Shown in pieces: positions 45,001-48,975 of a stretch of DNA of 64,000 bases (position 1 is its first letter; every line of letters begins with the position of its first letter). This DNA comes from Nautilus pompilius (taxonomy: Eukaryota; Mollusca; Cephalopoda; Nautilida; Nautilidae), in assembly GCA_018389105.1 (NCBI GenBank), contig JACATO010001117.1:558001-622000 (forward strand), written 5' to 3'. Under the pieces are notes generated by a model. It saw nothing but the letters and a program-made list of their open reading frames with translations, ran no database searches and was not told the DNA's origin. The translations under genes and the position numbers were made by a program.

Positions 45001-48000
45001 CACTTCACCAAAAAGCCTTACACAGACATTTTATTTTTTAAGAATTCAGGCCGAGCTATACATCTACTGAAAGCAGAAATCCTTACCTGTAAACATTCCC
45101 CTGCTCCATAGACAGTCTCAGAATAATGCTCTTGGCAAGAATCTTGTTCAGAAGCTGACATCCCAGCTGCAGTAAAATTTATACTGAACAATCACAGAAT
45201 CTGTCATTCAGTTACAATGATCCAAGATTAAACAATAGTAATGTCAGATGGCTAAAATTCCTGATGACTACTGCTAAATCACAGGGGAAATCTTAAGAAC
45301 ATTACATTAACTAGTAGTAGGGGCAACTCATTCATATCCATTAGTAAGCTTGTAGCTCTAAGCACATAGTGTCAGGCTGCATGGAGTGGTTACCATTCAC
45401 CAACCATAGCATTAGTTAGTATGGATAATATAATGAAACTAACTCTAGAAACCTTCCTGGGGTGTTTTGGGTCTGTGATACAACACCACCTCCCCTCAAG
45501 CTTAAAAGCTGCAAGTGTTTTTTTAATCCTATATTTTGTGACCTTTTCCAGTTTAGGCCACAACAACCCAAAAGATAACAATATAACCAAAGTCTCAACA
45601 TAACAGGATGGTAAACTAATGACTGTAGTGATAACTATATGAACAAAAATGTACCATAGCTAGAATTTTGAAGCAAGTATGATTAACTGAACAAATCAGA
45701 TAATGATATCAATTCATAACATAACAAAAAGATCTGGGCCTTGTTAATTAACAGGATGGATAGAGAGATAACAATTATTACTACAATATCTCAGTTATAA
45801 TGGATTTAAAAACACACAGGCACGTGCGCGCGCAGCTTAATTTGTCAGCAGTAACTCAATTTCAAGTATCATGTCATCCAAAGTTCAGATTGTTGGCGGG
45901 TCCTCAAACAACTTAGTAGTCCTGGTCTTGATTTGCAGATCTTCAGCCAGCAACACGATGTTCTGGTCTCGGAGAGACAGTCGCACAAGCTTAATTATAT
46001 AGAATATAAATAATAATATACTACTTTATCTAACTCTGCTGTTTGTGCCTCATGAAAACCCAATCTTAAAACCCTGCAGTTAGTTTTGTACTGTCAATCT
46101 TGAATAAATTTAAAAAAAGGTGACAAAATAACCCAGGAGTGAAGGCGACCTGCAATTTGCCAAGTATAGTTTTGGTGCTGATTCAGATACTAGAATAAGT
46201 TCTGAAGTGGAAAATGACATCGACCCTCGCACCAACCACAAATGTAGCATCTGTTTAGTTGACAATTATTACGTATAAATTACAAACATTTTCTCCAACC
46301 AAGTGTAGAGCGAGTAACTAAAACCGTCTGTTTACCTGTTGTATGTCCAGAAACTGGGACAGCTGCTTCATCACAGATACAATAGGAATGTAAACTTCAT
46401 GGTCTTCAAAATATTTCAGGAGTGTATCTAGCAAAAACAGATAAATTAAAGGGTGATGATGGCATGATGGCAAAGATAAAATAATTACATCTAATGTAGA
46501 AGCTACTTAACCTGGCAATGAAATTAAACTTAAAAATGAATTTCTTTCATCATCATCCTCCTCCTCCTCCTCAGACAGAGGAGTTTGGAACAGTAGCTAA
46601 AAAGAATCTAACCTCTAACTGTGCCCCCAGTTTACTTGGTCATCATGTATTGTCTTAAGTCTAAGCTACACTTTTGTATTTAACTGTGCTGCCAAATTTG
46701 CTTGATGCACTATCGTCCTCCTGGATAAACTGATACATGTGAAGTTCTTTTTTATTCCCAGAACACATTATATTAGCCACATCATTCATGCATTGCTTCA
46801 CAATTTAACCATGTGAAAATGGCTTCTTTTTTTTGTTTTTGCAATTCTGCATGCCAACACAAAACTTGCCTTTCTTGCAGTCTTTTATTTACCAAACAAT
46901 ATCTGCCATTCTTGTTTTTTTCATTAGCTGACAGTTTACTGCAAAATCCTGTATGCTTGTAATTACAATGGCAACTCACACTGTCTGTCTTGAAAAGTGC
47001 CACATTCAGTGACAAATCAAGCGCACAGGAGAGACCTACTTCTGTAAAGAAATAATTTGTCTTCTGGTCCTTACTGAACATTCTGTATTTGCTTTCCACT
47101 TTTCTCTTCTTGATGGCACTCACCTCTCACAAAAGGCACAAATACAATTCACCAACTCAAACACCCTGTAACGTCTGGTTTCTGGACAACTGCGCTGGAC
47201 CTCCTGTGTCACAATTTATCAGTGACAGGTCATGGGTGTGTGTGAGCCATTTGGTTTCTGATCACTGGTTGACATGAATCACCATAGAATAGAAACTGCA
47301 TAGCATACAGCTTTTCAGTTGTCAGTTCACATCAGACATATAATCCCAGTGGACTTGAAGCATTAAGTAATCATTTTACCTCGTCTGCTAGCTTGAATCA
47401 TCATGTACATATTTGTTCAATATCCACAGAGTTTTGGTCCTCAAAATAATTCAATGGTCAGTGAGATCTCTTCTAACACTAAAGAGCCACAGTAATACAC
47501 TGCCACAGTGCAGCTGGTAAAGCAGACTATAGTGTGCCCATCCCTGGTTTAGGGGAGATAACAGGGATTGTCCCGCTTATTGAGAACTTTTACCATATTG
47601 AAAATTAAGTTACTTCATATTAAAAATGCCTCACTATACAAAGGAATAACATAGAATGATAAACCTATCAACTAGCCAATAATTTTAATATATACTACTA
47701 TGCATAACCTTTACAAGGAAATATTAAATTTTAGAGATAGTATGGTAACTTACCATCTTCTATATACACAAATATTTCCTGCAAAGCAAACTTTAACAAA
47801 TGTGGCTCTGCTGACTGTCTGAGGATAAGGAGTAAACTGGCTACATAATGATATTTGTGAATTTTATCTTCATCCAAAGAGTTACCAGCGTCCAAGTAAA
47901 AAGAGCTTTCATCCAGATGTTCCAGACCAGTAGCGAGAGAATAGATGCCACTGTCGATGTTGAAAGACATAATCATTGCTTGTAAGTTTTAACACTTGAA

Positions 48001-48002
48001 TC
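1..48002 (-). CDS. LRRK2: LRRK2-like ROCO kinase gene, N-terminal 41 coding exons (3' part off the left edge)
   Basis: LRRK2 is a large cytosolic/membrane-associated GTPase-kinase that phosphorylates Rab GTPases. What is seen: 41 exons with GT-AG borders whose phases join without a break into 1,588 codons. Domain order by residue: start at 1; armadillo/HEAT-like helices about 50-676; ankyrin repeats about 677-783; hinge 784-1012; 13-14 leucine-rich repeats 1015-1390; Roc GTPase from about 1398 with P-loop GYGGRGKS (1404-1411), G3 motif DFAGQEE (1455-1461) and THYD (1513-1516); first COR residues 1574-1588. Human LRRK2 reaches the equivalent point near residue 1,540, so this protein is slightly longer, mostly in the N-terminus and hinge. 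Kinase and WD40 are beyond base 1. The armadillo N-terminus separates it from LRRK1. Introns run from about 0.1 to 3.3 kb and hold the mobile elements listed separately; otherwise I see nothing recognisable in them. Confidence 0.95.
296..392 (-). CDS. LRRK2: LRRK2 exon, residues 1542-1573, end of Roc
   Basis: Acceptor ttcccgtag, donor ATGG|GTAAGT. FPAATEIAAVD and MEDLRNLIKKVID correspond to human FPAIRDYHFVN and LAKLRKTIINE. Confidence 0.92.
1301..1363 (-). CDS. LRRK2: LRRK2 exon, residues 1521-1541, Roc
   Basis: Acceptor atttttcag, donor CCAG|GTAAGT. KRAQIFNEKKLQIQELISKP is a 63-nt exon corresponding to human KQRKACMSKITKELLNK. Confidence 0.9.
1534..1663 (-). CDS. LRRK2: LRRK2 exon, residues 1478-1520, Roc G4 region
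   Basis: Acceptor tgaaccag, donor CAGG|GTATGT. VVFDLQGDSKEIENLKPWLS, then NIQAGAPGCPVVIVGTHYD with the guanine-specifying THxD motif. Gly1502 (codon 1591-1589) sits at the position of human Arg1441. Confidence 0.95.
3223..3343 (-). CDS. LRRK2: LRRK2 exon, residues 1437-1477, Roc G3 motif
   Basis: Acceptor tttaaag, donor CCTG|GTAGGT. TWDFAGQEEFYSTHGCF contains the DxxG motif and then Gln1459 where human LRRK2 has Arg1398. It ends NRALYL, matching human QRALYL. Confidence 0.95.
4150..4280 (-). CDS. LRRK2: LRRK2 exon, residues 1394-1436, Roc P-loop
   Basis: Donor GGAA|GTTAGT. Two acceptors 6 nt apart (ending at 4287 and 4281) are both in phase 0; the 4280 start is used here and the other would add Ser-Gln. 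MKLMVVGYGGRGKSTLLN is the Roc P-loop (GxxxxGKS) that binds GTP phosphates, Lys1410 being the key residue. TATVGI follows, with a threonine that fits switch I. Confidence 0.94.
4958..5053 (-). CDS. LRRK2: LRRK2 exon, residues 1362-1393, LRR-to-Roc link
   Basis: Acceptor tcccacag, donor AAG|GTTTGC. MPLDGLELALNE then VRDLITYLHHKLKK matches the human helix DIIRFLQQRLKK immediately before Roc. Confidence 0.92.
5660..5770 (-). CDS. LRRK2: LRRK2 exon, residues 1325-1361, leucine-rich repeats
   Basis: Acceptor actcacag, donor GAG|GTATTT. LPKEIGQLTSLTSLDFSYNK corresponds to human IPPEIGCLENLTSLDVSYN, followed by LPDELGRCSKLWE. Confidence 0.94.
6261..6338 (-). CDS. LRRK2: LRRK2 exon, residues 1299-1324, leucine-rich repeat
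   Basis: Acceptor ctttgcag, donor GAG|GTAAGG. SLEILNISHNKLQE corresponds to human VEKLHLSHNKLKE. The intron before it (6339-9051) holds a hAT insertion. Confidence 0.92.
6598..8876 (+). mobile_element. hAT transposon relic (GTF2IRD2-like transposase) with intact target duplication
   Basis: A 2.28-kb element flanked on both sides by the 8-bp duplication ctgtagat (6590-6597 and 8877-8884), the size expected for hAT. The ends are imperfect inverted repeats: caggggcagataacc on the left and taggagtaggaaacc on the reversed right. Plus-strand peptide remnants include a BED-like CLICGAF (about 7.08 kb), FHELKDEDKTFVEMK (about 7.92 kb) and NQLVNVMFSHVKSFETK (about 8.15 kb), which I recognise from GTF2IRD2-like hAT transposases. 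Many stops and shifts; inactive. It sits in an LRRK2 intron, opposite in strand. Confidence 0.85.
7960..8067 (+). repeat. 54-bp tandem duplication inside the hAT relic
   Basis: Two identical 54-bp units (7960-8013 and 8014-8067) repeat 18 codons in frame within the transposase remnant, each encoding the block around PQLNDKWIRGLDFLVD. Identity of the units inside a decayed element points to a duplication much younger than the insertion. Confidence 0.95.
9052..9163 (-). CDS. LRRK2: LRRK2 exon, residues 1261-1298, leucine-rich repeats
   Basis: Acceptor attttcag, donor CAG|GTAAAA. LKCLDLSRNGITELPPPALW corresponds to human LRSLDMSSNDIQYLPGPAHW, followed by NLKELQVSGNQI. Confidence 0.94.
10066..10189 (-). 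CDS. LRRK2: LRRK2 exon, residues 1220-1260, leucine-rich repeats
   Basis: Acceptor ctgttacag, donor CAAA|GTAAGT. Encodes KLSRLRLSDNSLAKKPPYF, corresponding to human MTILKLSQNKFSCIPEA. Ends two bases into an AAT codon. Confidence 0.91.
11130..11281 (-). CDS. LRRK2: LRRK2 exon, residues 1169-1219, leucine-rich repeats
   Basis: Acceptor aattgcag, donor CTAG|GTGGGT. Encodes RLVQLDLSYNSLKVIP and KLETLDIISNRL, two repeats. Confidence 0.93.
11736..11872 (-). CDS. LRRK2: LRRK2 exon, residues 1124-1168, leucine-rich repeats
   Basis: Acceptor cattacag, donor GGAG|GTGAGG. Encodes VKRLNMSQNNLKHFPAWL and LPGLETLLLR; the last repeat continues in the next exon. Confidence 0.92.
12662..12772 (-). CDS. LRRK2: LRRK2 exon, residues 1087-1123, leucine-rich repeats
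   Basis: Acceptor ccttctag, donor AAA|GTGGGT. LQFLDLTSNRLTEFP and KLVTLELSDN are standard LxxLxLxxNxL repeats. Thirty-seven codons in phase 0. Confidence 0.93.
12797..13390. mobile_element. MITE-like element, probably pogo/Tigger type (TA target site)
   Basis: A 594-bp segment starts cagttgtcccccggtattc and, reversed, starts cagtcgaccccctcgtaatt, bounded by TA on both sides (12795-12796, 13391-13392). The inner arms are also roughly complementary (cgcgaatatt near 12.86 kb against cgcggaagat near 13.28 kb). There is no transposase. TA duplication and CAGT ends fit Tc1/mariner-superfamily MITEs; pogo/Tigger is my inference. Three CCAAT motifs lie in its GC-richer centre. Confidence 0.7.
13605..13825 (-). 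CDS. LRRK2: LRRK2 exon, residues 1013-1086, leucine-rich repeats 1-2
   Basis: Acceptor tttttgtag, donor AAA|GTGAGT. The basic start RRSRRNSF is followed by VKELDLSANEISTL and LEKLYLSKNKLLHLPSDIF. It aligns with human ITSLDLSANEL, the first repeat of the LRR domain. Confidence 0.93.
14259..14324 (-). CDS. LRRK2: LRRK2 exon, residues 991-1012, hinge
   Basis: Acceptor gttgtag, donor TTAG|GTAAGA. A 66-nt exon encoding IRCNTECAVTDSCSMMRHAS, with further cysteines. Split GAT and GAC codons fit both neighbours. Confidence 0.78.
14433..14526 (-). CDS. LRRK2: LRRK2 exon, residues 960-990, hinge
   Basis: Acceptor tcctacag, donor ATCG|GTAAGG. Encodes LFSAKDTNYERLLMGAGN. No domain; it is placed by splice phases, which fit both neighbours. 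Confidence 0.78.
16061..16598 (+). mobile_element. Internally deleted mariner-type element, DD41D
   Basis: A 538-bp element between TA dinucleotides (16059-16060, 16599-16600). Terminal inverted repeats are 34 bp (16061-16094 and 16565-16598) with one mismatch, beginning cagggtgagtcaaaatta. Only the C-terminal part of a transposase is left between them, so the element is non-autonomous. The 97% match of the ends suggests a fairly recent insertion. It lies in the LRRK2 hinge intron. Confidence 0.92.
16092..16518 (+). pseudogene. C-terminal transposase remnant of the mariner element
   Basis: Reads WCAVTATGLIGPYFFE, then FQQDGAPPHFARTVRAF with one catalytic Asp, and PHSPDLTPCDFWLWG with the last catalytic Asp. 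Counting 41 residues between these two Asp gives a DD41D signature. A TGA at 16461-16463 interrupts the frame, after which IPHEMCVKALNCTVDRW continues in the same frame. The N-terminal DNA-binding part and the first catalytic Asp are deleted, with the junction right next to the left inverted repeat. Confidence 0.88.
16885..17624. repeat. Tandem duplication of about 370 bp carrying most of an LRRK2 hinge exon
   Basis: Copy A (16885-17256) and copy B (17261-17624) are nearly identical over their whole length and directly repeated, offset about 376 bp. Both include downstream intron sequence, the donor AAAG|GTAGGT and exon sequence back to CTTATCTGAGGCTGG. Copy B belongs to the functional exon 17534-17646. 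Copy A lacks the exon's 5' end and true acceptor, has a 1-nt loss and a 9-nt gain, and reads into a stop in the reading frame of the functional exon. Confidence 0.93.
17534..17646 (-). CDS. LRRK2: LRRK2 exon, residues 922-959, hinge (exon partly duplicated)
   Basis: Acceptor tattttcag, donor AAAG|GTAGGT. Encodes PWLRKGHFLSEAGQQSEAAS and SKFCFCFESSPDMKSK. Most of the exon and its donor are repeated about 376 bp to the left; this copy keeps the reading frame and a normal acceptor, so it is taken as the functional one. Confidence 0.85.
17938..18081 (-). CDS. LRRK2: LRRK2 exon, residues 874-921, hinge
   Basis: Acceptor tttaaag behind a T-rich tract, donor ACAG|GTACGT. Encodes EKIMLAELEVREWKKI and a basic run SRRDRRKLL. 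Split GCT and GGA codons at the borders are restored. No domain recognised; this is the linker of the protein. Confidence 0.85.
18484..18654 (-). CDS. LRRK2: LRRK2 exon, residues 817-873, hinge with cysteine cluster
   Basis: Acceptor tgttgcag, donor CCTG|GTGAGT. Begins IGKHLAAKIKDSEKKRA, a basic helix, then holds RYDCQCSFNCQCLP: four cysteines in nine residues. I do not recall this cluster in vertebrate LRRK2. Confidence 0.85.
19190..19930 (+). pseudogene. Degenerate Tc1-type transposase
   Basis: Plus-strand remnants in Tc1 order: an HTH-like RISRRMAANQLHAHG (about 19.40 kb), FITDDARPYKAAVLE with the Tc1 D-N-A-P-H-like motif (about 19.64 kb), LNPIWHYERPFEMQ matching the LNPIEHLWD motif (about 19.73 kb) and PPGQNLVGHNQALLERI near the C-terminus. 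Several frameshifts and stops. Ends not defined. It lies in the intron between the 18484 and 20101 exons. Confidence 0.65.
20101..20199 (-). CDS. LRRK2: LRRK2 exon, residues 784-816, start of hinge
   Basis: Acceptor tatttcag, donor CCTG|GTAAGA. Encodes LDLSDLHPEWFIPTFG, which resembles the PSWLGPLFPDK motif between the ankyrin and leucine-rich repeats of human LRRK2. Confidence 0.88.
20714..20813 (-). CDS. LRRK2: LRRK2 exon, residues 751-783, end of ankyrin domain
   Basis: Acceptor tttctag, donor AAAG|GTGTGT. Encodes TPLKLSQKKEFHQIIGMLL. The position matches the last ankyrin helices of human LRRK2 (KGDSQIISLLL). Confidence 0.9.
22273..22392 (-). CDS. LRRK2: LRRK2 exon, residues 711-750, ankyrin repeats
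   Basis: Acceptor cctgacag, donor CAA|GTAAAA. Forty codons in phase 0. TPLSYACINGNEQMVYYLL is a textbook ankyrin core (TPLxxAxxxGxxxxVxxLL). Confidence 0.93.
22915..23254. mobile_element. Mariner-type MITE
   Basis: A 340-bp element between TA dinucleotides (22913-22914, 23255-23256). It begins cagggtgatcaaaaagaaat and its reversed right end begins cagggtgatcagaaagtaac: the first 11 bases are identical, then diverging. No coding capacity. The CAGGGTG start resembles that of the DD41D element at 16 kb, but the inner sequence differs, so the two are not the same family. Confidence 0.8.
24960..25060 (-). CDS. LRRK2: LRRK2 exon, residues 677-710, first ankyrin repeat
   Basis: Acceptor tatttcag, donor GGCT|GTAAGC. 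Ends TMLLSACRKGMLA and flows into GVECLIELGTDVN in the next exon. Together these are an ankyrin repeat (two helices and a turn) matching the human segment VECLLLLGADAN. Confidence 0.9.
25924..26041 (-). CDS. LRRK2: LRRK2 exon, residues 638-676, last armadillo/HEAT-like repeat
   Basis: Acceptor tataaaag, donor ACAG|GTATGT. Encodes GCIAMQMFAEHGQLQSEVL and CHEHLFYVLEKY. Read with VQAE from the previous exon it forms the VQxxGCxAM armadillo signature, ending the N-terminal solenoid. Confidence 0.9.
26138..26518. mobile_element. Probable Tc1-like MITE
   Basis: A perfect 15-bp inverted repeat ttacaaaataacaat lies at 26138-26152 and, reversed, at 26504-26518. The sequence after the left arm, ggccaaaagttttgcatcac, looks like the end of a Tc1-type element. 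The interior has an open frame of 94 codons without recognised similarity. No clear target duplication, hence moderate confidence. Confidence 0.5.
27790..28330 (-). pseudogene. Degenerate Tc1-type transposase
   Basis: Reverse-strand remnants in order: AHQVKYGDSV (cf. the xxVKxGGGSVMVWG motif), QEDGATCHTF (cf. QQDNAPCHT with a catalytic Asp) and PAMNPIEHL followed by a stop and DHLD (cf. PDLNPIEHLWDxL). Stops and shifts throughout, ends not located. It lies in the 3.3-kb intron before the exon at 25924. Confidence 0.6.
29324..29460 (-). CDS. LRRK2: LRRK2 exon, residues 592-637, armadillo/HEAT-like
   Basis: Acceptor ttttggtag, donor GAA|GTAGGT. Encodes IQYKGLILLQLLASD, which aligns with human IQTKGFQTILAIL, then VAEVINKVMEKFRNFPSVQA. 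Confidence 0.9.
30987..31067 (-). CDS. LRRK2: LRRK2 exon, residues 565-591, armadillo/HEAT-like
   Basis: Acceptor aaacttag, donor CTGT|GTAAGT. Encodes PELLIAVEAPKYILSSMEAF and MENL, joined to the next exon by a split TAC codon. Confidence 0.86.
31948..32076 (-). CDS. LRRK2: LRRK2 exon, residues 522-564, armadillo/HEAT-like
   Basis: Acceptor ataatttag, donor ACAG|GTAACT. Encodes FVRHQYLVNRIHEKIIFAVV and LLEASFEALAVLAGT, one solenoid repeat. Confidence 0.88.
32410..32543 (-). CDS. LRRK2: LRRK2 exon, residues 477-521, armadillo/HEAT-like
   Basis: Acceptor cttgtcag, donor ATTG|GTACGT. Encodes LPAVTRALTNFSHKLAVQIE and AICLLTCLADI, one solenoid repeat. Confidence 0.88.
34521..34650 (-). CDS. LRRK2: LRRK2 exon, residues 434-476, armadillo/HEAT-like
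   Basis: Acceptor cattacag, donor TCTG|GTGAGT. Encodes SIVDSMKTFMNDPRVMEAG and CRALRGLCIF. Codons split at both borders (GCA and TGT) are restored. Confidence 0.88.
34809..34915 (-). CDS. LRRK2: LRRK2 exon, residues 398-433, armadillo/HEAT-like
   Basis: Acceptor tttttcag, donor AATG|GTATGT. Encodes LHSFCLGAILQHKDNVAVF followed by AAAAESIFWLVADN. The AESIFWL pattern matches the repeat-to-repeat rhythm of the preceding exons. Confidence 0.88.
36340..37770 (-). pseudogene. Relic of a repeat-associated gene family (FCYICG ... MMADYCW type)
   Basis: The reverse strand starts MATRGCINNPDIFCYICG at about 37761, continues HDKSWAPHTV, then VVITTPCIAGIDETICQ and IFIGPQIRKLAQDEQFEGMM, and ends YRGR, DVNMMSDFWWSLK near 36.4 kb. 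I recognise this order from a protein family present in many copies in several invertebrate genomes (there with GCKNNPD.FCYICG at the start and YQGRWD..MMADYCW at the end). I know no function for it. This copy is broken by many stops and shifts, and it lies in an LRRK2 intron on the same strand. Confidence 0.75.
37241..37262. repeat. (TG)n microsatellite
   Basis: About eleven TG units inside the broken gene-family relic; on the reverse strand they read as a His-Thr run. Confidence 0.95.
37973..38058 (-). CDS. LRRK2: LRRK2 exon, residues 370-397, armadillo/HEAT-like
   Basis: Acceptor atttacag, donor AACA|GTGAGT. Begins LHACNALTKMLQ, which aligns with human AACWALNNLLMY, and ends two bases into a CAG codon. 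Confidence 0.87.
39194..39297 (-). CDS. LRRK2: LRRK2 exon, residues 335-369, armadillo/HEAT-like
   Basis: Acceptor tactctcag, donor CAG|GTAAGT. Encodes SVSLVTVSRWLMMIHYSS and SLKHLCSANVQ. It continues directly into LHACNALTKM in the next exon, forming one armadillo repeat. Confidence 0.87.
39944..40066 (-). CDS. LRRK2: LRRK2 exon, residues 294-334, armadillo/HEAT-like
   Basis: Acceptor ttttaatag behind a long T tract, donor ACAG|GTAAGT. Encodes VIRYLAIETPLLDETL and SIQSSGLQLFDMT, again one solenoid repeat. Confidence 0.88.
40765..40893 (-). CDS. LRRK2: LRRK2 exon, residues 251-293, armadillo/HEAT-like
   Basis: Acceptor tattgcag, donor GATG|GTATGT. Encodes MYKTAFHCVKTHLSS and VVQAGLSLLVSVLND. 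The VQxxGLxLL pattern is the armadillo signature seen in this region of LRRK2. Confidence 0.88.
42276..42404 (-). CDS. LRRK2: LRRK2 exon, residues 208-250, armadillo/HEAT-like
   Basis: Acceptor tttggcag, donor CAAG|GTACGT. Encodes FVKKQLRLVCEILHNN and VVAEILLVFNVLVTQ, two solenoid helices. Split codons at both ends (GAT and GGA) are restored on joining. Confidence 0.88.
42903..43170 (-). pseudogene. hAT transposase C-terminal dimerisation region, relic
   Basis: The reverse strand reads IALSITVVSAVRSFSKLKLI, then STINQERLVGLALLSIEDEL, closing with FAVLKARKR and a stop at about 42908. This is the hAT dimerisation block (cf. VASAERSFSKLKLIKN). The conserved Glu before Arg is Val here. Uninterrupted over about 85 codons, but nothing else of the element was found nearby. 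Lies between the exons at 42276 and 43884. Confidence 0.8.
43884..44021 (-). CDS. LRRK2: LRRK2 exon, residues 162-207, armadillo/HEAT-like
   Basis: Acceptor tttgctcag. The donor is taken as GGAGGTG|GTAAGA because that keeps the frame into the next exon through a split GAT codon; the nearby GGGAG|GTGGTA does not. Encodes EEVIDMVTVALSGFRNS and FIALKNLLGG. Confidence 0.87.
44199..44287 (-). CDS. LRRK2: LRRK2 exon, residues 132-161, armadillo/HEAT-like
   Basis: Acceptor catatcag, donor TCAG|GTAAGA. Encodes QVMDIVNEHVSEASIQQFG, a typical armadillo-like helix pair. It completes AGA from the previous exon and leaves one base of a GAG codon. Confidence 0.88.
45087..45166 (-). CDS. LRRK2: LRRK2 exon, residues 106-131, armadillo/HEAT-like
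   Basis: Acceptor ttactgcag, donor CAG|GTAAGG. Starts in phase 0 with LGCQLLNKILAKS, aligning with the GWSLLCKL region of human LRRK2, and ends two bases into an AGA codon. Confidence 0.88.
46336..46427 (-). CDS. LRRK2: LRRK2 exon, residues 75-105, armadillo/HEAT-like
   Basis: Acceptor ttttgctag, donor CAG|GTAAAC. It joins the previous exon through a split GAT codon and ends in phase 0. It encodes helices such as IPIVSVMKQLSQFLDIQQ, matching the first solenoid repeats of LRRK2. Confidence 0.88.
46700..47123 (-). pseudogene. N-terminal (BED) fragment of a GTF2IRD2-like hAT transposase
   Basis: The reverse strand starts MSAIKKRKVESKYRMFSKDQ at 47123, then NYFFTEVG, NVALFKTDSVSCHCNYKH and FCSKLSANEKNKNGRY. 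This is the start of the GTF2IRD2-like hAT family, whose later parts are seen in the element at 6.6-8.9 kb. The zinc ligands are degraded and the frame fades after AMHE. It lies in the first coding intron of LRRK2, same strand. Confidence 0.75.
47754..48002 (-). CDS. LRRK2: LRRK2 exon with start codon (coding 47754-47976, residues 1-74)
   Basis: Acceptor tctttacag precedes 48002 and donor GTAAGT follows 47754. The start ATG is 47976-47974 and begins MIMSFNIDSG. A TAA stop in the same frame lies at 47991-47989, so translation cannot begin further upstream in this exon and 26 nt of it are 5'UTR. A second ATG lies two codons on. Residues from about 42 (YHYVASLLLILRQ) look like the first alpha-solenoid helices. 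The acceptor implies an upstream non-coding exon that I did not find. Confidence 0.85.
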
Positions 48003-48234
48003 CTGTAAAGAATCCAACATACAATGGACAATATTAGATGTGAAGCTAATCAATCATTAACTGGATCTTGTCTTTAACAGATGCAGCTGTTCTGCTATTT
48101 TCTTCTACAAGTAAAGAGTCCTATGGTCTCTCTGCTTGGATAATTCTTACATTTTCTGTGTTATAAAGACATGAAATCAGAGGGGCAGATGAAAGTAAAA
48201 TGAGGCTAGAGTTAAAAGGGACTGGAAGTTTTAA

Positions 48235-48975
48235 GGCAGAAAATTAGCATCCATTCTCCTCTTGAAAATGATGCTGCTATCAGTTTTGGTGAAGCATTCC
48301 AAGCTGTGACATACTATTACCAAAATACCACTTTCTAATATATAATCTAGAACTTGATAAATTTTAAGATTATTTCCACTTAAAGAAATACTCGGCATTC
48401 TTTGCCTACAAATGTTTTGAAACTTCAACCATGGCTCCATATACACTTCTTCAGGATAAAACCAAAGTCTTTCTTCATAATTAGGGCTAAATGCTAATCA
48501 TCCTAATCAGTGAATCACCTTTGAACTTTCTCCAAGCCATATGCATACCCCAAAAAGGAGTCTCTCAAAAGATTTATACATCAGAATTAAAAATGCTAAG
48601 CTTCCATGTGTGTAATATGATTTATCATATGTTAAACCCTAATCATTGGTTTTCAAAACCTGCTCTCTCACATCACTTTTGAATTTTTAAAAGATTAACT
48701 GTAAATCTTGTTTCTTGCTAACTGCTGCTATTACATACAAGTGCCAACTTGTCAAAACTACGGCACTTACACTTGGCTACATTAAATATGATTTGCCATT
48801 TGTGTAATCAATCTAACAGCTTCCATCATTCCAAATTCATCACTATTATTAACCTATCCATAAATGTTTATCATCTGCAAATTTTTAAATACTCTTAGAG
48901 ATAAAAAATATTATCAATTAATAGGAAATAAGTAAAGTATATCTTCAGACTCCACTGATAGGTGGGTGATGTGCT
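48235..48975 (-). pseudogene. CR1/L2-type LINE reverse transcriptase, 3' part, relic
   Basis: The reverse strand carries degraded but ordered motifs: ISGV (about 48.96 kb), KFADD (the FADD catalytic box, about 48.88 kb), HKWQIIFNVAKCK (about 48.80 kb, cf. WANKWQMEFNVDKC), YEERLWF (about 48.48 kb) and a C-terminal SIIFKRRMDANF. Stops and shifts throughout. It lies about 0.3 kb upstream of the LRRK2 exon with the start codon, so it is in the 5'UTR intron. Confidence 0.65.
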
